This document shows, piece by piece, positions 28,281 through 37,952 of a stretch of DNA of 64,000 bases. Within the stretch, counting starts at the first letter, position 1, and each line of letters starts with the position of its first letter. The notes under the pieces were generated by a model. It was not told the origin of the DNA. It searched no databases and saw nothing but the letters and a program-made list of their open reading frames with translations. A program made the position numbers and the translations under genes. This DNA is from Fervidobacterium changbaicum (lineage in GTDB: Bacteria; Thermotogota; Thermotogae; Thermotogales; Fervidobacteriaceae), in assembly GCF_004117075.1 (NCBI RefSeq), contig NZ_CP026721.1:1364001-1428000 (forward strand). The letters run 5' to 3'.

Positions 28281-29868
28281 TAAACTCAACATCTTTAGTT
28301 GTTTGATCGTTATACTTTTCTTTACCGCAGTAATTTCATCGGTGGGATATTCGCAACTCATAATTTCTCACGAGTCAGGATTTTACGATCATCCATTCAC
28401 GTTAGAAATCAAATCTACGGTTGGTGGGCTAATTTATTATACTATTGACGGTAGCGAGCCTGTTTTGGGAAGAGAAGGGACATTTCGGTATAAAAATGGT
28501 ATCCCCGTAACCGAAAGCTACTATAACACATTGATGTACATACCAACATCGCCACTTTGGCAAAAGCCACAAGGTGATTTCAAAAAGGCAACGGTTCTAA
28601 GGATTATCGAAGTTGTAGACGGAAAGGTCACAGATAGTGCAGTACGGAGTTATTTCGTCGGAATTCGTCATGATTTGCCGGTTGTATCGATAATCACAGA
28701 ACCTTCGAACCTTTTTGATGAGGAAAAAGGAATTTATGTACCAGGGAAACTTTTTGATCCCACCAATCCGTATTGGACTGGAAACTATCATCAAAGAGGA
28801 AATGAATGGGAACGAGCAGCTGTTATGGAATATTTCGAAAACGGCAAACTCCTGTATCGAACTGACATAGGTTTGAGAATTCACGGTGAGTTTACTAGGA
28901 GCCTCCCGATAAAATCATTGAGACTATATGCAAGGAACAAGGAAGGGGAGTTCACTTATCCGTTTTTCGGGAGAGCTGGTTACAAGAAATTGGTCTTGAG
29001 GAATTCTGGCAACGATTGGGAAGACACCTATATCAGAGATTCGGCAGTTCAAGAGATCTTCAAAGGTCTGAAATTTGATACACAAGATAATTATCCTGTT
29101 GTACATTACATCAACGGAGAATACTAGGGCATAACGTATTTAATGGAATACTACGACCAAAGGTATTTGCAAGTTAAACACGGTGTGACTGAAAAAAACA
29201 CAGTGATTATAAACGGTGATCTAAGTATCCAGGATGGAAAAGAAGGCAGCCAAGAAAGCTTTGTCAAACTTGCGGAGTTTGTTCGAGACAACGATCTCTC
29301 AAAACCTGAAAACTACGTTTTCATTTCTCAGGTTATTGATATTGATAGCTATATTGATTACTATATAGCCGAAATCATAGCAGGCAATATGGATTGGCCT
29401 GGTAATAACGAAAGGCTCTGGAGGGTATTAAAGCCTGAGAATAGGACTTTCGGTGATGGAAAGTGGAGATGGATGATGTACGATATGGACCTTTCCTTTT
29501 GGGAACCGTCGCACAACACATTAAAAGCTGCGATGTATGGTGACCCGAATGCACCACATATACTAACAGTCGGAGCAACTTCAACCATTCTTTTCAGAAA
29601 AATACTTGAAAACGAGGAATTTAAAAAGAAATTCCTCGAGCGGTTTGATTATATAATCAATGTAGTGTTTAATAAGAATAGGGTGATTAATATTATAGAC
29701 GAACATGCAAAGAGAATAAGCACAGAGATAGCTTTTCATTCCAAACGTTGGGGAAAACCAGAAACGGATACATGGGAAGAATCTGTGGAGTGGATGAAAG
29801 AATTTGCGAAAGAGCGCAGAGGCTACCTTATGAAATACTTGAACGAAATCTTCGAAACTGATCAGTAA
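28273..29868 (+). pseudogene. CotH-kinase-family protein, broken by an in-frame TAG at 29125-29127
   Basis: The frame is continuous from 28273 to 29868 (531 codons) except for one TAG. Part 1 (284 residues) has a signal peptide, a beta-hexosaminidase C-terminal-like repeat (YYTIDGSEPV) and the start of the CotH fold (RLYARNKEGEFTYPFFG, YINGEY). Part 2 (from ATG 29143, 241 residues) continues with GITYLMEYYDQRYL and holds the rest of the kinase domain, including DMDLSFWEP. In CotH proteins the join normally reads NGEYWGIYNL, so the TAG stands exactly where Trp (TGG) is expected. CotH proteins phosphorylate surface proteins. It looks like a recent nonsense mutation. Confidence 0.88.
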
Positions 29869-29961
29869 AACAGGAATTTATTGATTCATGTTTCGAAGGT
29901 CACTAGTTTAGACATTTAAGAAAAGAAAATAAAAAATTAAACAAACACAAGTATAAATTAG

Positions 29962-30005
29962 AAAAGCCACCTTTTGTAAAGAATTTGTGAAAGGTGGCTT
30001 TTTTC
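29962..30005 (+). terminator. Intrinsic terminator after the CotH gene
   Basis: AAAAGCCACCTTT/AAAGGTGGCTTTT with a 15-base loop is followed by T-rich sequence. The rest of the 357-base gap up to the NSS gene (29869-30226) shows no coding frame; TTGTTT and TAATAC near 30094-30121 may form a weak promoter for the transporter. Confidence 0.85.
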
Positions 30006-30226
30006 TACTTATGAGACTTTCGGTGAAGAAAATTGCTACTGTCTAACAACTTCAAAATTGTCGATTTTTAGGAGACTGAAACTTTGTTTTGTAATTGAAA
30101 GTTCGTAATACTTAAGATAAGATATTCTTGTAATTCCTCATGATATAAACTTGAAGCCATTTGCTTTTCTTGTTTTGTTTTCTCTGTTTTGTTAATCCTC
30201 AAGACTTTTGGGAGGTGTGGGTAGTT

Positions 30227-31837
30227 ATGGCTAAGAACAAGTCGGTAAAGAAAGCTGGTGAGGTTACTAAGTTGAGCTCACACGAAAGGGAACACTGGGG
30301 CAGTAAGTTAGGACTGATTCTTGCGATGGCTGGTAACGCCATAGGTTTGGGGAATTTTTGGAGATTTCCATACCAAGCAGCCAAGAACGGTGGTGGCGCT
30401 TTTATGATACCCTATTTCGCTGCACTGTTGTTCATGGGAATACCTCTTCTGATTATAGAGTGGTCTATGGGGCGTTACGGCGGCCGGTACGGTTATGGTA
30501 CGATAGGACCGATGGTTTATCTTCAAGCCAAAGAAGGTACTACTAAAAAGGTGGCTCTATTTCTTGGTTCGTTAGCTGGTGCGTTTGCACTTTTGATTGT
30601 TGTGCTTTTGAATTCGTACTATAACCATATTATTGGCTGGACACTTGGGTATGCTTGGTTGACCGCAACTGGTGGGTACATGGATCCTTCGATTGATACA
30701 GGAGCTTACTTTGTAAACTATATCCAAAGTCCATGGCTTGTATTCACCTTTTGGCTCATAACCTTAGCAATGCTGTAGTACATAGCTCGCGGTGGCGTGC
30801 AAAAAGGTTTGGAAAGGCTCGCAAAGATTGCGATGCCTTCAATATATATCTTTGCATTAATTCTTCTTATCAGAGCTCTCACTCTCGGCACACCTGTTAA
30901 AACAGAATGGACGCCGATTAAAGGGCTGGACTTCTTATGGTCACCGCGCTGGAATGAACTGAATTGGTCGGCCACACTTGCGGCAGCTGGTCAGATATTT
31001 TTCACACTTTCACTTGGAATGGGAATAATACAAAATTACGCGTCTTATCTGAAAGATGAGGATGATATCGTAACATCCGCTGTTGCAACTGCTTCGCTTA
31101 ATGAGTTTGCGGAGGTAATCCTTGCCGGAACGGTAGTGATACCTATAGCGTTCACGTTCCTTGGACCGGATGGTTTGAAAAGTGGTGTGGGGCTTTCGTT
31201 CATAGCTCTGCCTAATGTATTCAGATCGATGGTTGGAGGCAGCATCGTTGGAACATTTTGGTTCTTGTTGCTCTTCTTTGCTGGCATAACAAGTTCAATA
31301 GCGATGTTCAACTATCTGGTCGCTTTCCTAGAAGAGCAATTTAACATCGATAGAAAGAAAGGTTCGACGTTGATATTTGCACTCTACGTTATCGCCGGTT
31401 TGCCTGTAGCGTTGGAGCCAATTCTCACAAAAACGAGTGAACTGTTATATCTAACGGAACTGGATAACTGGGTTGGTTCTTACTTGTTAGTTCTTTTGGG
31501 ACTTATAGAAATAATCACGGCGGTCTGGCTTTTCAAAGAGAAGGGATTGGAAGAGGTCAACAAGGGGAGCTACTGGAAGATACCGAGATGGTTCTATTCC
31601 ATAGTCATGAAACTAATCACACCTGCATTTATAGTGATATTGCTTGTATTCTCAACCGTTGAGTACGCCAGAAATGGTTATCTAAAATTGGTACCTGACT
31701 TTGCGAAGAATTATCCAAATTTGATTCCTTGGGTTTTCGCTGCAAGGGCAGTTATGGTCTTCCTGTTTGTGCTATGTTTCATCACAATTTACAACGCGTT
31801 AAAAAATATGCAAGTAGACAGGGCAGGTGAGAAATGA
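30227..31837 (+). pseudogene. NSS-family sodium-dependent amino-acid transporter (MetP-like), broken by an in-frame TAG at 30776-30778
   Basis: The frame runs from the ATG at 30227 (GGGAGGTG upstream) to 31837, 536 codons, with one internal TAG. The first 183 residues contain the sodium-site helix GNAIGLGNFWRFPYQAAKNGGGAF and four more helices. The second 347 residues resume with YIARGGVQKGLERLAKIAMP and hold the remaining helices. The stop falls in the loop before ARGGVQKG, where a Trp (TGG) would fit. Reinitiation inside a membrane protein is unlikely to give function, so this is probably inactivated unless suppressed. The downstream small-subunit gene marks it as the MetP type. Confidence 0.85.
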
Positions 31838-31938
31838 TGAGTACCCAAGCGTTGGCATTCATGCTTTCAAGCTGGGGGGTTATAATTATCCTGGCCGCAA
31901 TTTCAGTTGGGACGATTTTGAGCAAATCAAGAAAGTGA
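31834..31938 (+). CDS. MetS-type small subunit of an NSS transporter (34 residues)
   Basis: The 34-residue peptide MMSTQALAFMLSSWGVIIIL then AAISVGTILSKSRK is a single membrane helix with a short basic tail. Small subunits of this kind (MetS, methionine/alanine import family) follow MetP-type NSS transporters and are needed for transport. The ATG overlaps the transporter stop as ATGA, giving tight coupling. With the transporter broken, the small subunit should be orphaned. A terminator follows directly. Confidence 0.85.
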   Translation: MMSTQALAFMLSSWGVIIILAAISVGTILSKSRK

Positions 31939-31941
31939 AGG

Positions 31942-31973
31942 AAAAAGCCGCCTTCGAGAAGGGCGGCTTTTTA
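31942..31973. terminator. Bidirectional intrinsic terminator
   Basis: AAAAAGCCGCC/GGCGGCTTTTT (actual right arm GGGCGGC) with a short loop. It separates metS from the converging priA gene. Confidence 0.9.
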
Positions 31974-32009
31974 ATTTAATTCAGGCATTCCCTTTCGACA
32001 TTGGTTCGA

Positions 32010-34352
32010 TTAAATTTCCGGAGGATTGAGCCTTACAATCCAATCACCTGGGTATTTGGTCTTAATTTCGTTCAGTAACCGGACTATTCTTGACGAATGC
32101 ACAGTTTTGACAAAAAACTGGTAGCGATATTTATTCGCCACTTTAAATATTGGATGTTCCGATGGACCAAGTATTTCAATATACAGTCCTTCAGCATTTG
32201 AAATATCTTTGTAGACAGCATCTATCGTTTCTCTGGCTATTTCTTCTGACTGGTTTGAGTACATGACATGAACGACATCGGCAAAAGGTGGATAGCTTAG
32301 TTCTTTTCTTAGCGCCAATTCTCGTTCGTAATATCCCGTAACGTCTTGCGCACTCGCGTAAATGATGACCGGATTGCTCGGATCGTAGGTTTGTATAACC
32401 GCTTTCCCTTTTTGTTTTCTTCCTGCTCTGCCGATTACTTGGACAAGTAGTTGAAATGTTCGCAGAGGCGCATTTATATCAGGATAAAATATCAGTGCAT
32501 CGACGTCGATGATTCCGACAAGACCTATGCGGTAGATGTCAAGCCCCTTTGTTATCATCTTCGTTCCCGTAACGATTTCCAACTTTCCTTCTCGGAGGTC
32601 TTCCAGAACCTTTTTCAATTTCTCAGGTGTATCAATTATTTCTGCATCTATGCGACCGATGTTTTTCCCCGGGAAGAGTTCTCTGAGTTCTCTTTCGACC
32701 TTTTCGGTCCCGGTACCTTTATCGGTGAATATTTGCGAACCACAGACAGGGCACACGCTCGGAACAGGTTTTTCTAAACCACATAGATGGCATTTCAGTT
32801 TTCCCGCATCTGAGTGGTACGTCATCGATACGTCACAGTTATCGCACTTTGCTATGTAACCACATACAGCACATTGGACCCTTGAAAACCCCTTCCTTCG
32901 TGTGAATATTAAGGCAGACATACCGTCGTTCAAAACGCTTTCGATCTCTTCGCGCAACGTTTTCGATATAGATGGTGTCGATTTCTTCTCTTTTCTCATG
33001 TCGATGATTTCAACTTCAGGTAGTTCTACGTTGAACCTTTTTGTTAGCACATGGAATTGGTAGATACCATCTTTTGCAAGTTTGTATGTCTCAAGGTGAG
33101 GAGTTGCAGAGCCAAATATAACTGGGATTGGAAAATACTGGAGCAGTTTTCTGACATCGTAAAAAGGTTCGCTGTTGTTGTAATAACCTTCGTCGTGTTC
33201 TTCGTCAACTATGACGAGTTTCAAATTTCTCATTGGAACAAAAAACGCACTTCTGGGACCAACGAGGATACCGAGCTCGCCTTTTACCGCCTTAGCCCAA
33301 ATTTCTACCCTCTTCGCATCCGTTTGATAGCTGTGGTAAACTCCTATCGGAACATCTGGAAAGTGTTTCCTTAATCTTGCAATGGTTTGTTCGGTTAGTG
33401 AAATCTCCGGAACTAGATAGATCACACTACCAAAGTTCAGAGCGTGTCTGATCACATCCAAATAAACTTCCGTTTTTCCACTTCCTGTTGGTCCGAAAAC
33501 CATGTGTTTTAGGCTTTCTGAACGCACGCTAATGCCATCAATTTCCTCTAAAATGCTCTTTACAATCTTTGATTGTTCTTCTGTCAATTTTCTGACCAAC
33601 TGCCCGCTTTCTTCATCAGCGATTAGTTCATCGTTTATCTTAACAATGCCCTTGTTTTTCAGTTGTACCAAAACACTCCTCTCGACATTTTCATCTTCCA
33701 AATCGTTGAGCAATTCATCAACTTTTGCAGTGCCTTTTAAAAGCAAATAATTGACCACTATCGATTGTTTTGACGTCAGGCGAAGTCTTGGCAATTCGTC
33801 TGGCGGAATAATAATTCTCACATATTCTTCCTTACTTCTTGGTCTGGGTTTTTTAGACTCAAAATCACGGTATATCCTGACCAGTCCGCTTTCGATGTAT
33901 TCTTTGGCTTTACTCATTTTCTTGAAATCGTCGTATCTCATCTTAGGTATGTTGATCAGTGGACTGTTGCTTTCGACGAAAAGAGAGAAATACTTGTCAA
34001 AGCTAGGGGGGAAGGATAAGTCGAATAGACGACCAATGGGATATCCTAAACCCAGAGCGCAGTTGACAAAAGTAGCTGTGCGCTGATTGTCGATGAAGGA
34101 GATGTAATCACATCGTTCAGTTATTTTGGGAATTTTGGACGCAACAACGTGTGTTCTTTCCAAGTCTATAATTTCTTCTAAATTGCTTTCTGTTATTTCT
34201 TCGATACCTTCAAATTTCTGAACTACATACGCTAGGTTTTTTTTATTTCTAAAAGGTACAACAACCCTTTCACCAAGGGCTATATCTTCCGAAGAGGCAT
34301 ATACGAAGAGTTTGTTCTCAGAATAGTTGGATATTGCCACTGCGTAGTACAT
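32010..34352 (-). CDS. priA: Primosomal protein N' (replication restart helicase PriA)
   Basis: The 780-residue helicase restarts stalled forks. A 3'-DNA-binding region is at the N-terminus, then superfamily-2 motifs: Walker A FGPTGSGKTEVYLD, Walker B VIVDEEHDEGYY, GSATPHLETY, and the zinc-binding insertion with pairs CAVCGYIAKCDNCDV and CHLCG...CPVCGS. Motif VI is VQVIGRAGRKQKG. AAGGAG lies nine bases before the ATG. It follows the metF-like gene by 39 bases. Confidence 0.96.
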   Translation of the reverse strand: MYYAVAISNYSENKLFVYASSEDIALGERVVVPFRNKKNLAYVVQKFEGIEEITESNLEEIIDLERTHVVASKIPKITERCDYISFIDNQRTATFVNCALGLGYPIGRLFDLSFPPSFDKYFSLFVESNSPLINIPKMRYDDFKKMSKAKEYIESGLVRIYRDFESKKPRPRSKEEYVRIIIPPDELPRLRLTSKQSIVVNYLLLKGTAKVDELLNDLEDENVERSVLVQLKNKGIVKINDELIADEESGQLVRKLTEEQSKIVKSILEEIDGISVRSESLKHMVFGPTGSGKTEVYLDVIRHALNFGSVIYLVPEISLTEQTIARLRKHFPDVPIGVYHSYQTDAKRVEIWAKAVKGELGILVGPRSAFFVPMRNLKLVIVDEEHDEGYYNNSEPFYDVRKLLQYFPIPVIFGSATPHLETYKLAKDGIYQFHVLTKRFNVELPEVEIIDMRKEKKSTPSISKTLREEIESVLNDGMSALIFTRRKGFSRVQCAVCGYIAKCDNCDVSMTYHSDAGKLKCHLCGLEKPVPSVCPVCGSQIFTDKGTGTEKVERELRELFPGKNIGRIDAEIIDTPEKLKKVLEDLREGKLEIVTGTKMITKGLDIYRIGLVGIIDVDALIFYPDINAPLRTFQLLVQVIGRAGRKQKGKAVIQTYDPSNPVIIYASAQDVTGYYERELALRKELSYPPFADVVHVMYSNQSEEIARETIDAVYKDISNAEGLYIEILGPSEHPIFKVANKYRYQFFVKTVHSSRIVRLLNEIKTKYPGDWIVRLNPPEI

Positions 34353-34391
34353 TCGTATCTACTCCTTCTTTATTCCACTCTCTTCTGGTCC

Positions 34392-35279
34392 TTAATATTG
34401 CGACATTACAGCATCTGAGACGACTTTTATCGTTTCCATCTTTCTTGTTGTTGAGGTGAGATAAAAGCCATGAACATATGGGGCAAGTTTTTCGATAATG
34501 GAAACACACTGGTGTTTTGAGTACTCTTCCAAGTGCGAATCATCTTTTTGCCTGAAGTATTCCTTCGGAACGTAGACACCTGGGACCTTTGAGAAGTGTT
34601 CGAGTTGCTGGAACGATTCAAAGACCATTAGGGCGATGTAGATTTTGGTTTTCTTAAAGATTTCCTCAGCTTCAGACTTTTCGAGGAATTTGATTATAGT
34701 ATCGGCGTTGAAAATGGGTTGCGAGACGAAGAAGCTGCAACCGTTTTGTATTTTAAGCTCCATTCTTTCCAATGTTTGGTTCAAGTCTTTTTCAAATGGA
34801 CTGAAAACACCACCCGGGTTAAATGAAAAAGAACCATAGATCTTCAATCCTGCAAGGTCTTCTCCTTTTTCGTTGAGCAATTTAGTTAATTTGAACACGT
34901 CGTATATGCTGAAGTCTTCAATACTCGATGAGAACGGGTAGGTTCCAACCCTTGGATCATCACCTGAAAGAATCAAGAGGTTCTTAATCCCAAGCATGTG
35001 GACAGCAATTAAGTCTCCTTCTATTCGAATCGCATTTCTCGTAGTCCTTGAAAAATGCATTAACACATTGAAACCCAATTCCGATAGCATGTGTGCAGGT
35101 GCTATAGGCGAGACCCTCGCACTGCCCATTGGTAGGTCTGTAACTGCGATCACTTGTGCACCGTAATCCACAGCTTCTTTGCAAAATGCGATGTACTTAT
35201 CGGGGTTCGTTCCCCTCGGCGGGAGTGTTTCTAAGATAAAACGATTTTCAAAAAAATCTTCTCTATTTATTTCATTCAT
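34392..35279 (-). CDS. metF: Methylenetetrahydrofolate reductase-like protein
   Basis: The 295-residue TIM-barrel flavoprotein resembles MetF, which reduces methylene-THF to methyl-THF. It shows the N-terminal FILETLPPRGTNPDKYIAF, the central LILSGDDPRVGT segment (the family has GD-P here), and FSFNPGG...CSFFVSQPIFNADT. The start ATG at 35279 follows GGGAGGTG; an in-frame extension of 15 codons to 35324 is ahead of that site. Sequence is fairly divergent from enterobacterial MetF, so substrate assignment is family-level. It lies 46 bases after the broken PelG-like gene. Confidence 0.75.
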   Translation of the reverse strand: MNEINREDFFENRFILETLPPRGTNPDKYIAFCKEAVDYGAQVIAVTDLPMGSARVSPIAPAHMLSELGFNVLMHFSRTTRNAIRIEGDLIAVHMLGIKNLLILSGDDPRVGTYPFSSSIEDFSIYDVFKLTKLLNEKGEDLAGLKIYGSFSFNPGGVFSPFEKDLNQTLERMELKIQNGCSFFVSQPIFNADTIIKFLEKSEAEEIFKKTKIYIALMVFESFQQLEHFSKVPGVYVPKEYFRQKDDSHLEEYSKHQCVSIIEKLAPYVHGFYLTSTTRKMETIKVVSDAVMSQY

Positions 35280-35325
35280 TGGGAGCACCTCCCTGTATAC
35301 TGAAAGATGGTGGAAACGGCGCATC

Positions 35326-35761
35326 TTACCCTTCGCAGACGAGTTTTCTGGTTGATTCCGAAAGGTACGCTTTAACGATGGAATATTCCCTTTTTCTAAG
35401 CTTTTCTAAAAGGTATTTTCTCAAAAGCCTTGGGTCTTTTGTTTTTTCATAGCCTTTGACAAAATAGTTTTCGTCGCTTGTTAAATAATACATGATTTCA
35501 TAGTACTCAGCTAACCGATCGCTTATGTTTTCCATTTTCTTTCGTAGAAGTTCCTCCAGATCTTTTCTAACAACACCTTTTGGAATACCTGTTCTTAGGT
35601 AGTTGTAAATTATCAGACAAGATTCTATATCGTACGCGGATTTGGATTTCGCAATCTTTTCTTCAAAATAGTTTTCTATATCTTCGAGCGCTTGACCTGC
35701 GTAAAGTGCTACGTCCATGTGTGGAGCTTTTTGCAAAATTCTAAGGTATTTCATAACGTCT
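35326..35761 (-). pseudogene. C-terminal part of the PelG-like gene split by IscB copy 1
   Basis: This 142-codon open frame (ATG 35754) begins seven bases inside the flank of the IscB element. It codes a soluble helical segment (MKYLRILQKAPHMDVALYAG to the end STRKLVCEG). Removing 35762-37250 joins it in frame to the membrane gene at 37251-37888: codons AAA AAT CC|A GAC GTT ATG AAA, giving FVKNPDVMKYLRIL. It is therefore the 3' part of one 357-residue gene, not an independent gene. No ribosome site precedes the ATG. Confidence 0.75.
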
Positions 35762-37015
35762 GGCTACGGACACACGTGGCTTCAGCCATGAACAAGTAGC
35801 CCTTTCCCTCCTTTCGAACATCAGTGTCTTGGCTCTCTCAAGTAGCCTTAACTTTGTATACTTTACGCTATCGCTTATTTTTTCTCCATTAAGACTACTT
35901 ATCGAAAAGTATCCGCTACTCCTTAAACCTGATACGATTCCTATTTTGCCTTCACACTCAACTCTATCAAACCTTCTAAACCCCTTCACTTGTTTTATTG
36001 TGTTTAATGGCCGTTTGCCACCTTTAATTGGGTTAGCTTTATGCAGCGACCTGTTTTGCCTTCTCAAGAGTTTACCAAAATACCACTCGTTTGCTCTTTC
36101 TTGAATATTCCCACCAGCTATCACAAATGCGTCATCTCTGTGCGACTTCTCAAGCCCATACGTGGCACGTCTTGCTTTCGTAATGCTACCATAAGTAATT
36201 GCTACTTGATAGTTTTGCTTTAGTTTGTTAACTATGTACCATCCAATTGCTGAAACGTGAGCTGCATCCTTAAGCACCTTTACTTGTTCTAATCTAGATT
36301 TAGGTATCTTTATCTTGCCTTCGTGCAACATTTTGTGTTCTTGTGTTGTTAGCACTATTAAATTGCTTGGTGTATCAGCGCCACCTTCGCTTCTTGGAAT
36401 GATATGGTGGACTTCTAACACCCCTGTTTTTCCAGATAGCTCAGATTTATATCCAGCTCTCCAAAGGCAGTACTCTCTTACATCAGCAAATCCTTTCTGC
36501 GGACCGTTTTGGTAATCTTCTCCTTCTATGTCTGGATTTTGTACTTTCTGGATATCAAATGGTGCAACTTCCACAACGACTTTTGTTATTGGTATTATTT
36601 TGCTGAGCTTGTTTACTATCCTGACGTGCGCATCTACCTTCCACTGCAAACTTGGAGGCAACCAACCATCTTCCTTTCGTCTGTTTAGAAATCTGGGTTT
36701 GCGATATCTTGTTTTTCTGTATCTTCTGAACCTTCTATGCTGCCTGCGCTCAAGCAATAATTTACTGATGTCTTGCCTGAGCTGGATTTGTGCAGAGAAT
36801 ATCTCTTCCTTGTCAGTGATGGCAGACACACCAACAACCTTAGAGCCTATGTCTATTCCAACAGTAACAGGTTGTGTGTAGTTTGTTGTTTCGTACAAAA
36901 GCTGGATGGTAAATGGTTCTCTGTTTACTACCTTTGCCAGTCCTTGTTTCAAGAGCCTTCTAACCTTTCCATGTCTTTTGGTTGGCATGAGTGGTTTTCC
37001 ATCTTTTGAAATCAC
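35741..37015 (-). CDS. iscB: IscB RNA-guided nuclease, copy 1 (decaying ends)
   Basis: The 424-residue protein has an N-terminal PLMP region (PLMPTKRHGKVRRLLKQG), RuvC-I with Asp55 in GIDIGS, an Arg-rich bridge helix (90-113), RuvC-II with Glu149 in VVVEVAPFD, an HNH domain (EVHHIIPRSEGG, His203/204), and RuvC-III SHRDDAFVIAGG. IscB is an ancestor of Cas9 that cuts DNA under an omega-RNA guide. The copy-2 ATG is here AGG (37022-37024), so the frame now starts at GTG 37015, too far from its AGGAGG. The copy-2 TGA is here TGG, so the frame reads 15 codons on, out of the element and over the flank. Confidence 0.93.
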   Translation of the reverse strand: MISKDGKPLMPTKRHGKVRRLLKQGLAKVVNREPFTIQLLYETTNYTQPVTVGIDIGSKVVGVSAITDKEEIFSAQIQLRQDISKLLLERRQHRRFRRYRKTRYRKPRFLNRRKEDGWLPPSLQWKVDAHVRIVNKLSKIIPITKVVVEVAPFDIQKVQNPDIEGEDYQNGPQKGFADVREYCLWRAGYKSELSGKTGVLEVHHIIPRSEGGADTPSNLIVLTTQEHKMLHEGKIKIPKSRLEQVKVLKDAAHVSAIGWYIVNKLKQNYQVAITYGSITKARRATYGLEKSHRDDAFVIAGGNIQERANEWYFGKLLRRQNRSLHKANPIKGGKRPLNTIKQVKGFRRFDRVECEGKIGIVSGLRSSGYFSISSLNGEKISDSVKYTKLRLLERAKTLMFERRERATCSWLKPRVSVARRYEIP

Positions 37016-37250
37016 GAATACCCTGCGGTAAGCCTCCTATCGGAGTTAGGTGCTCATCCCCAAAGTTAGGCTGGCTTTAACGTCTTGCCACACTGTCCCT
37101 ACCCATCAGGACTGTTTAATGTCAGACGGCAGAGCATGGAACTTGAGCAGCATTCCATGGTGCCGTGACCAGCCTAACGTAGCCGATTGGCTGAGGGTAG
37201 TCAACCAGGGCTTTTTACAAGCCCGCCACTTCAGTGGTGGGTGGTTGACA
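35762..37250 (-). mobile_element. IscB-type (HEARO, IS200/605-like) element, copy 1, 1489 bp
   Basis: Ends are fixed by alignment with copy 2 and by the in-frame restoration of the host gene. On the minus strand it starts TGTCAACCACCC and ends GTCCGTAGCC. Subterminal hairpins typical of IS200/605 ends are present: CCACT-TC-AGTGG at 37226-37237, and TGGCT-TC-AGCCA near the other end. There is no tnpA, so any movement needs a Y1 transposase in trans. It carries the omega-RNA region and iscB. Confidence 0.9.
37025..37250 (-). ncRNA. Omega-RNA (HEARO RNA), IscB copy 1
   Basis: The 226 bases between the element's left end and iscB are non-coding and nearly identical to the copy-2 region. They contain several hairpins: CCACT-TC-AGTGG, TCAACC (37201-37206) with GGTTGA (37243-37248), CATGGAA (37135-37141) with TTCCATG (37153-37159), and GTCC/AGGAC-type pairing nearer iscB. 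Omega-RNAs of IscB lie upstream of the nuclease gene and take their guide from DNA just outside the left end, here about 37251-37266, inside the interrupted host gene. Confidence 0.85.
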
Positions 37251-37888
37251 GGATTTTTGACAAACAAGTAGCGTTTTACAAACGGCTGCAGCATAGAGGC
37301 TATTAACATCAATCCTAAGTTGTAGCCCAGATAAGCAAAGTATTCACCTTTCAGCCTAAAAAGGTAAACACTTCCCAGTAAACTTAGTAAGCTACCAACG
37401 AGAAAACTTACGACAACAGGGGTAAAAACCCTTATCGTTGTTATGAAAATGACTTGGACCCAGATGATAGTCAGAACAGTTAAAGAGTAAGAAAAAAGAA
37501 ATATCTTCCAAATCTCAGTGATTTTGTTGAGCAAGAAAAAAACAAGTAAGAAAGTTGCAGAGGAAATAACCGCATACGTCAGAGATGAAACGTACAGTTC
37601 GTAAATCTTTTCAAATTCCTTTTTGTATATCAAGTCGGCCAGATACCTTGTTACAGAAGTGGATACGCTTCCAAAGAGTATTGTGGAGAAAATGAACGTG
37701 TATATAATTGCAGAGATGAAGAATGAGATTTCGTTTTGAGGGATGAGTAATTGTATGACAACAAGAGTAATTGAGGACATTATCCAAGGTCCAGCACTTA
37801 CATTTGCTGAATAGAAAAAACCAAATATGTCAGAGAAGAACGAATTCCTGCTCAGTAATTTGTTGAGTTCAAAACCTATCCCCGCCAT
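37251..37888 (-). pseudogene. N-terminal part of a PelG-like membrane protein, interrupted by IscB copy 1
   Basis: The first 212 codons encode MAGIGFELNKLLSRNSFFSD and about six membrane helices. The N-terminus matches PelG, the membrane component for Pel exopolysaccharide export, which is usually about 450 residues. The rebuilt gene (with 35326-35761) is 357 residues, so it is a shortened or variant relative. After 37250 the frame runs 48 codons into the element and stops at 37106. AAAGGTG precedes the ATG. A structured leader with a terminator lies upstream (37953-38150). No other pel genes are visible. Confidence 0.75.
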
Positions 37889-37952
37889 ATTAACACCTTT
37901 CCAATGTTATTTGACCAACACAAAGAAATTATACCACACAGGAGAGTGAAAT

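Noticed and set aside
28273-31837. General recoding of TAG as an amino acid
   Set aside because: TAG ends several intact genes here (the kinase at 8791, oppF at 47759, the IS110 transposase at 61477), so isolated nonsense changes are the simpler explanation.
37106-37250. C-terminal 48 codons of the PelG-like open frame
   Set aside because: These codons are read from the omega-RNA region of the IscB element and are not native protein.
37221-37250. Short repeats near the IscB ends as a CRISPR-like array
   Set aside because: They are single subterminal hairpins of the element, not regularly spaced direct repeats. I see no CRISPR array or cas gene in the window.
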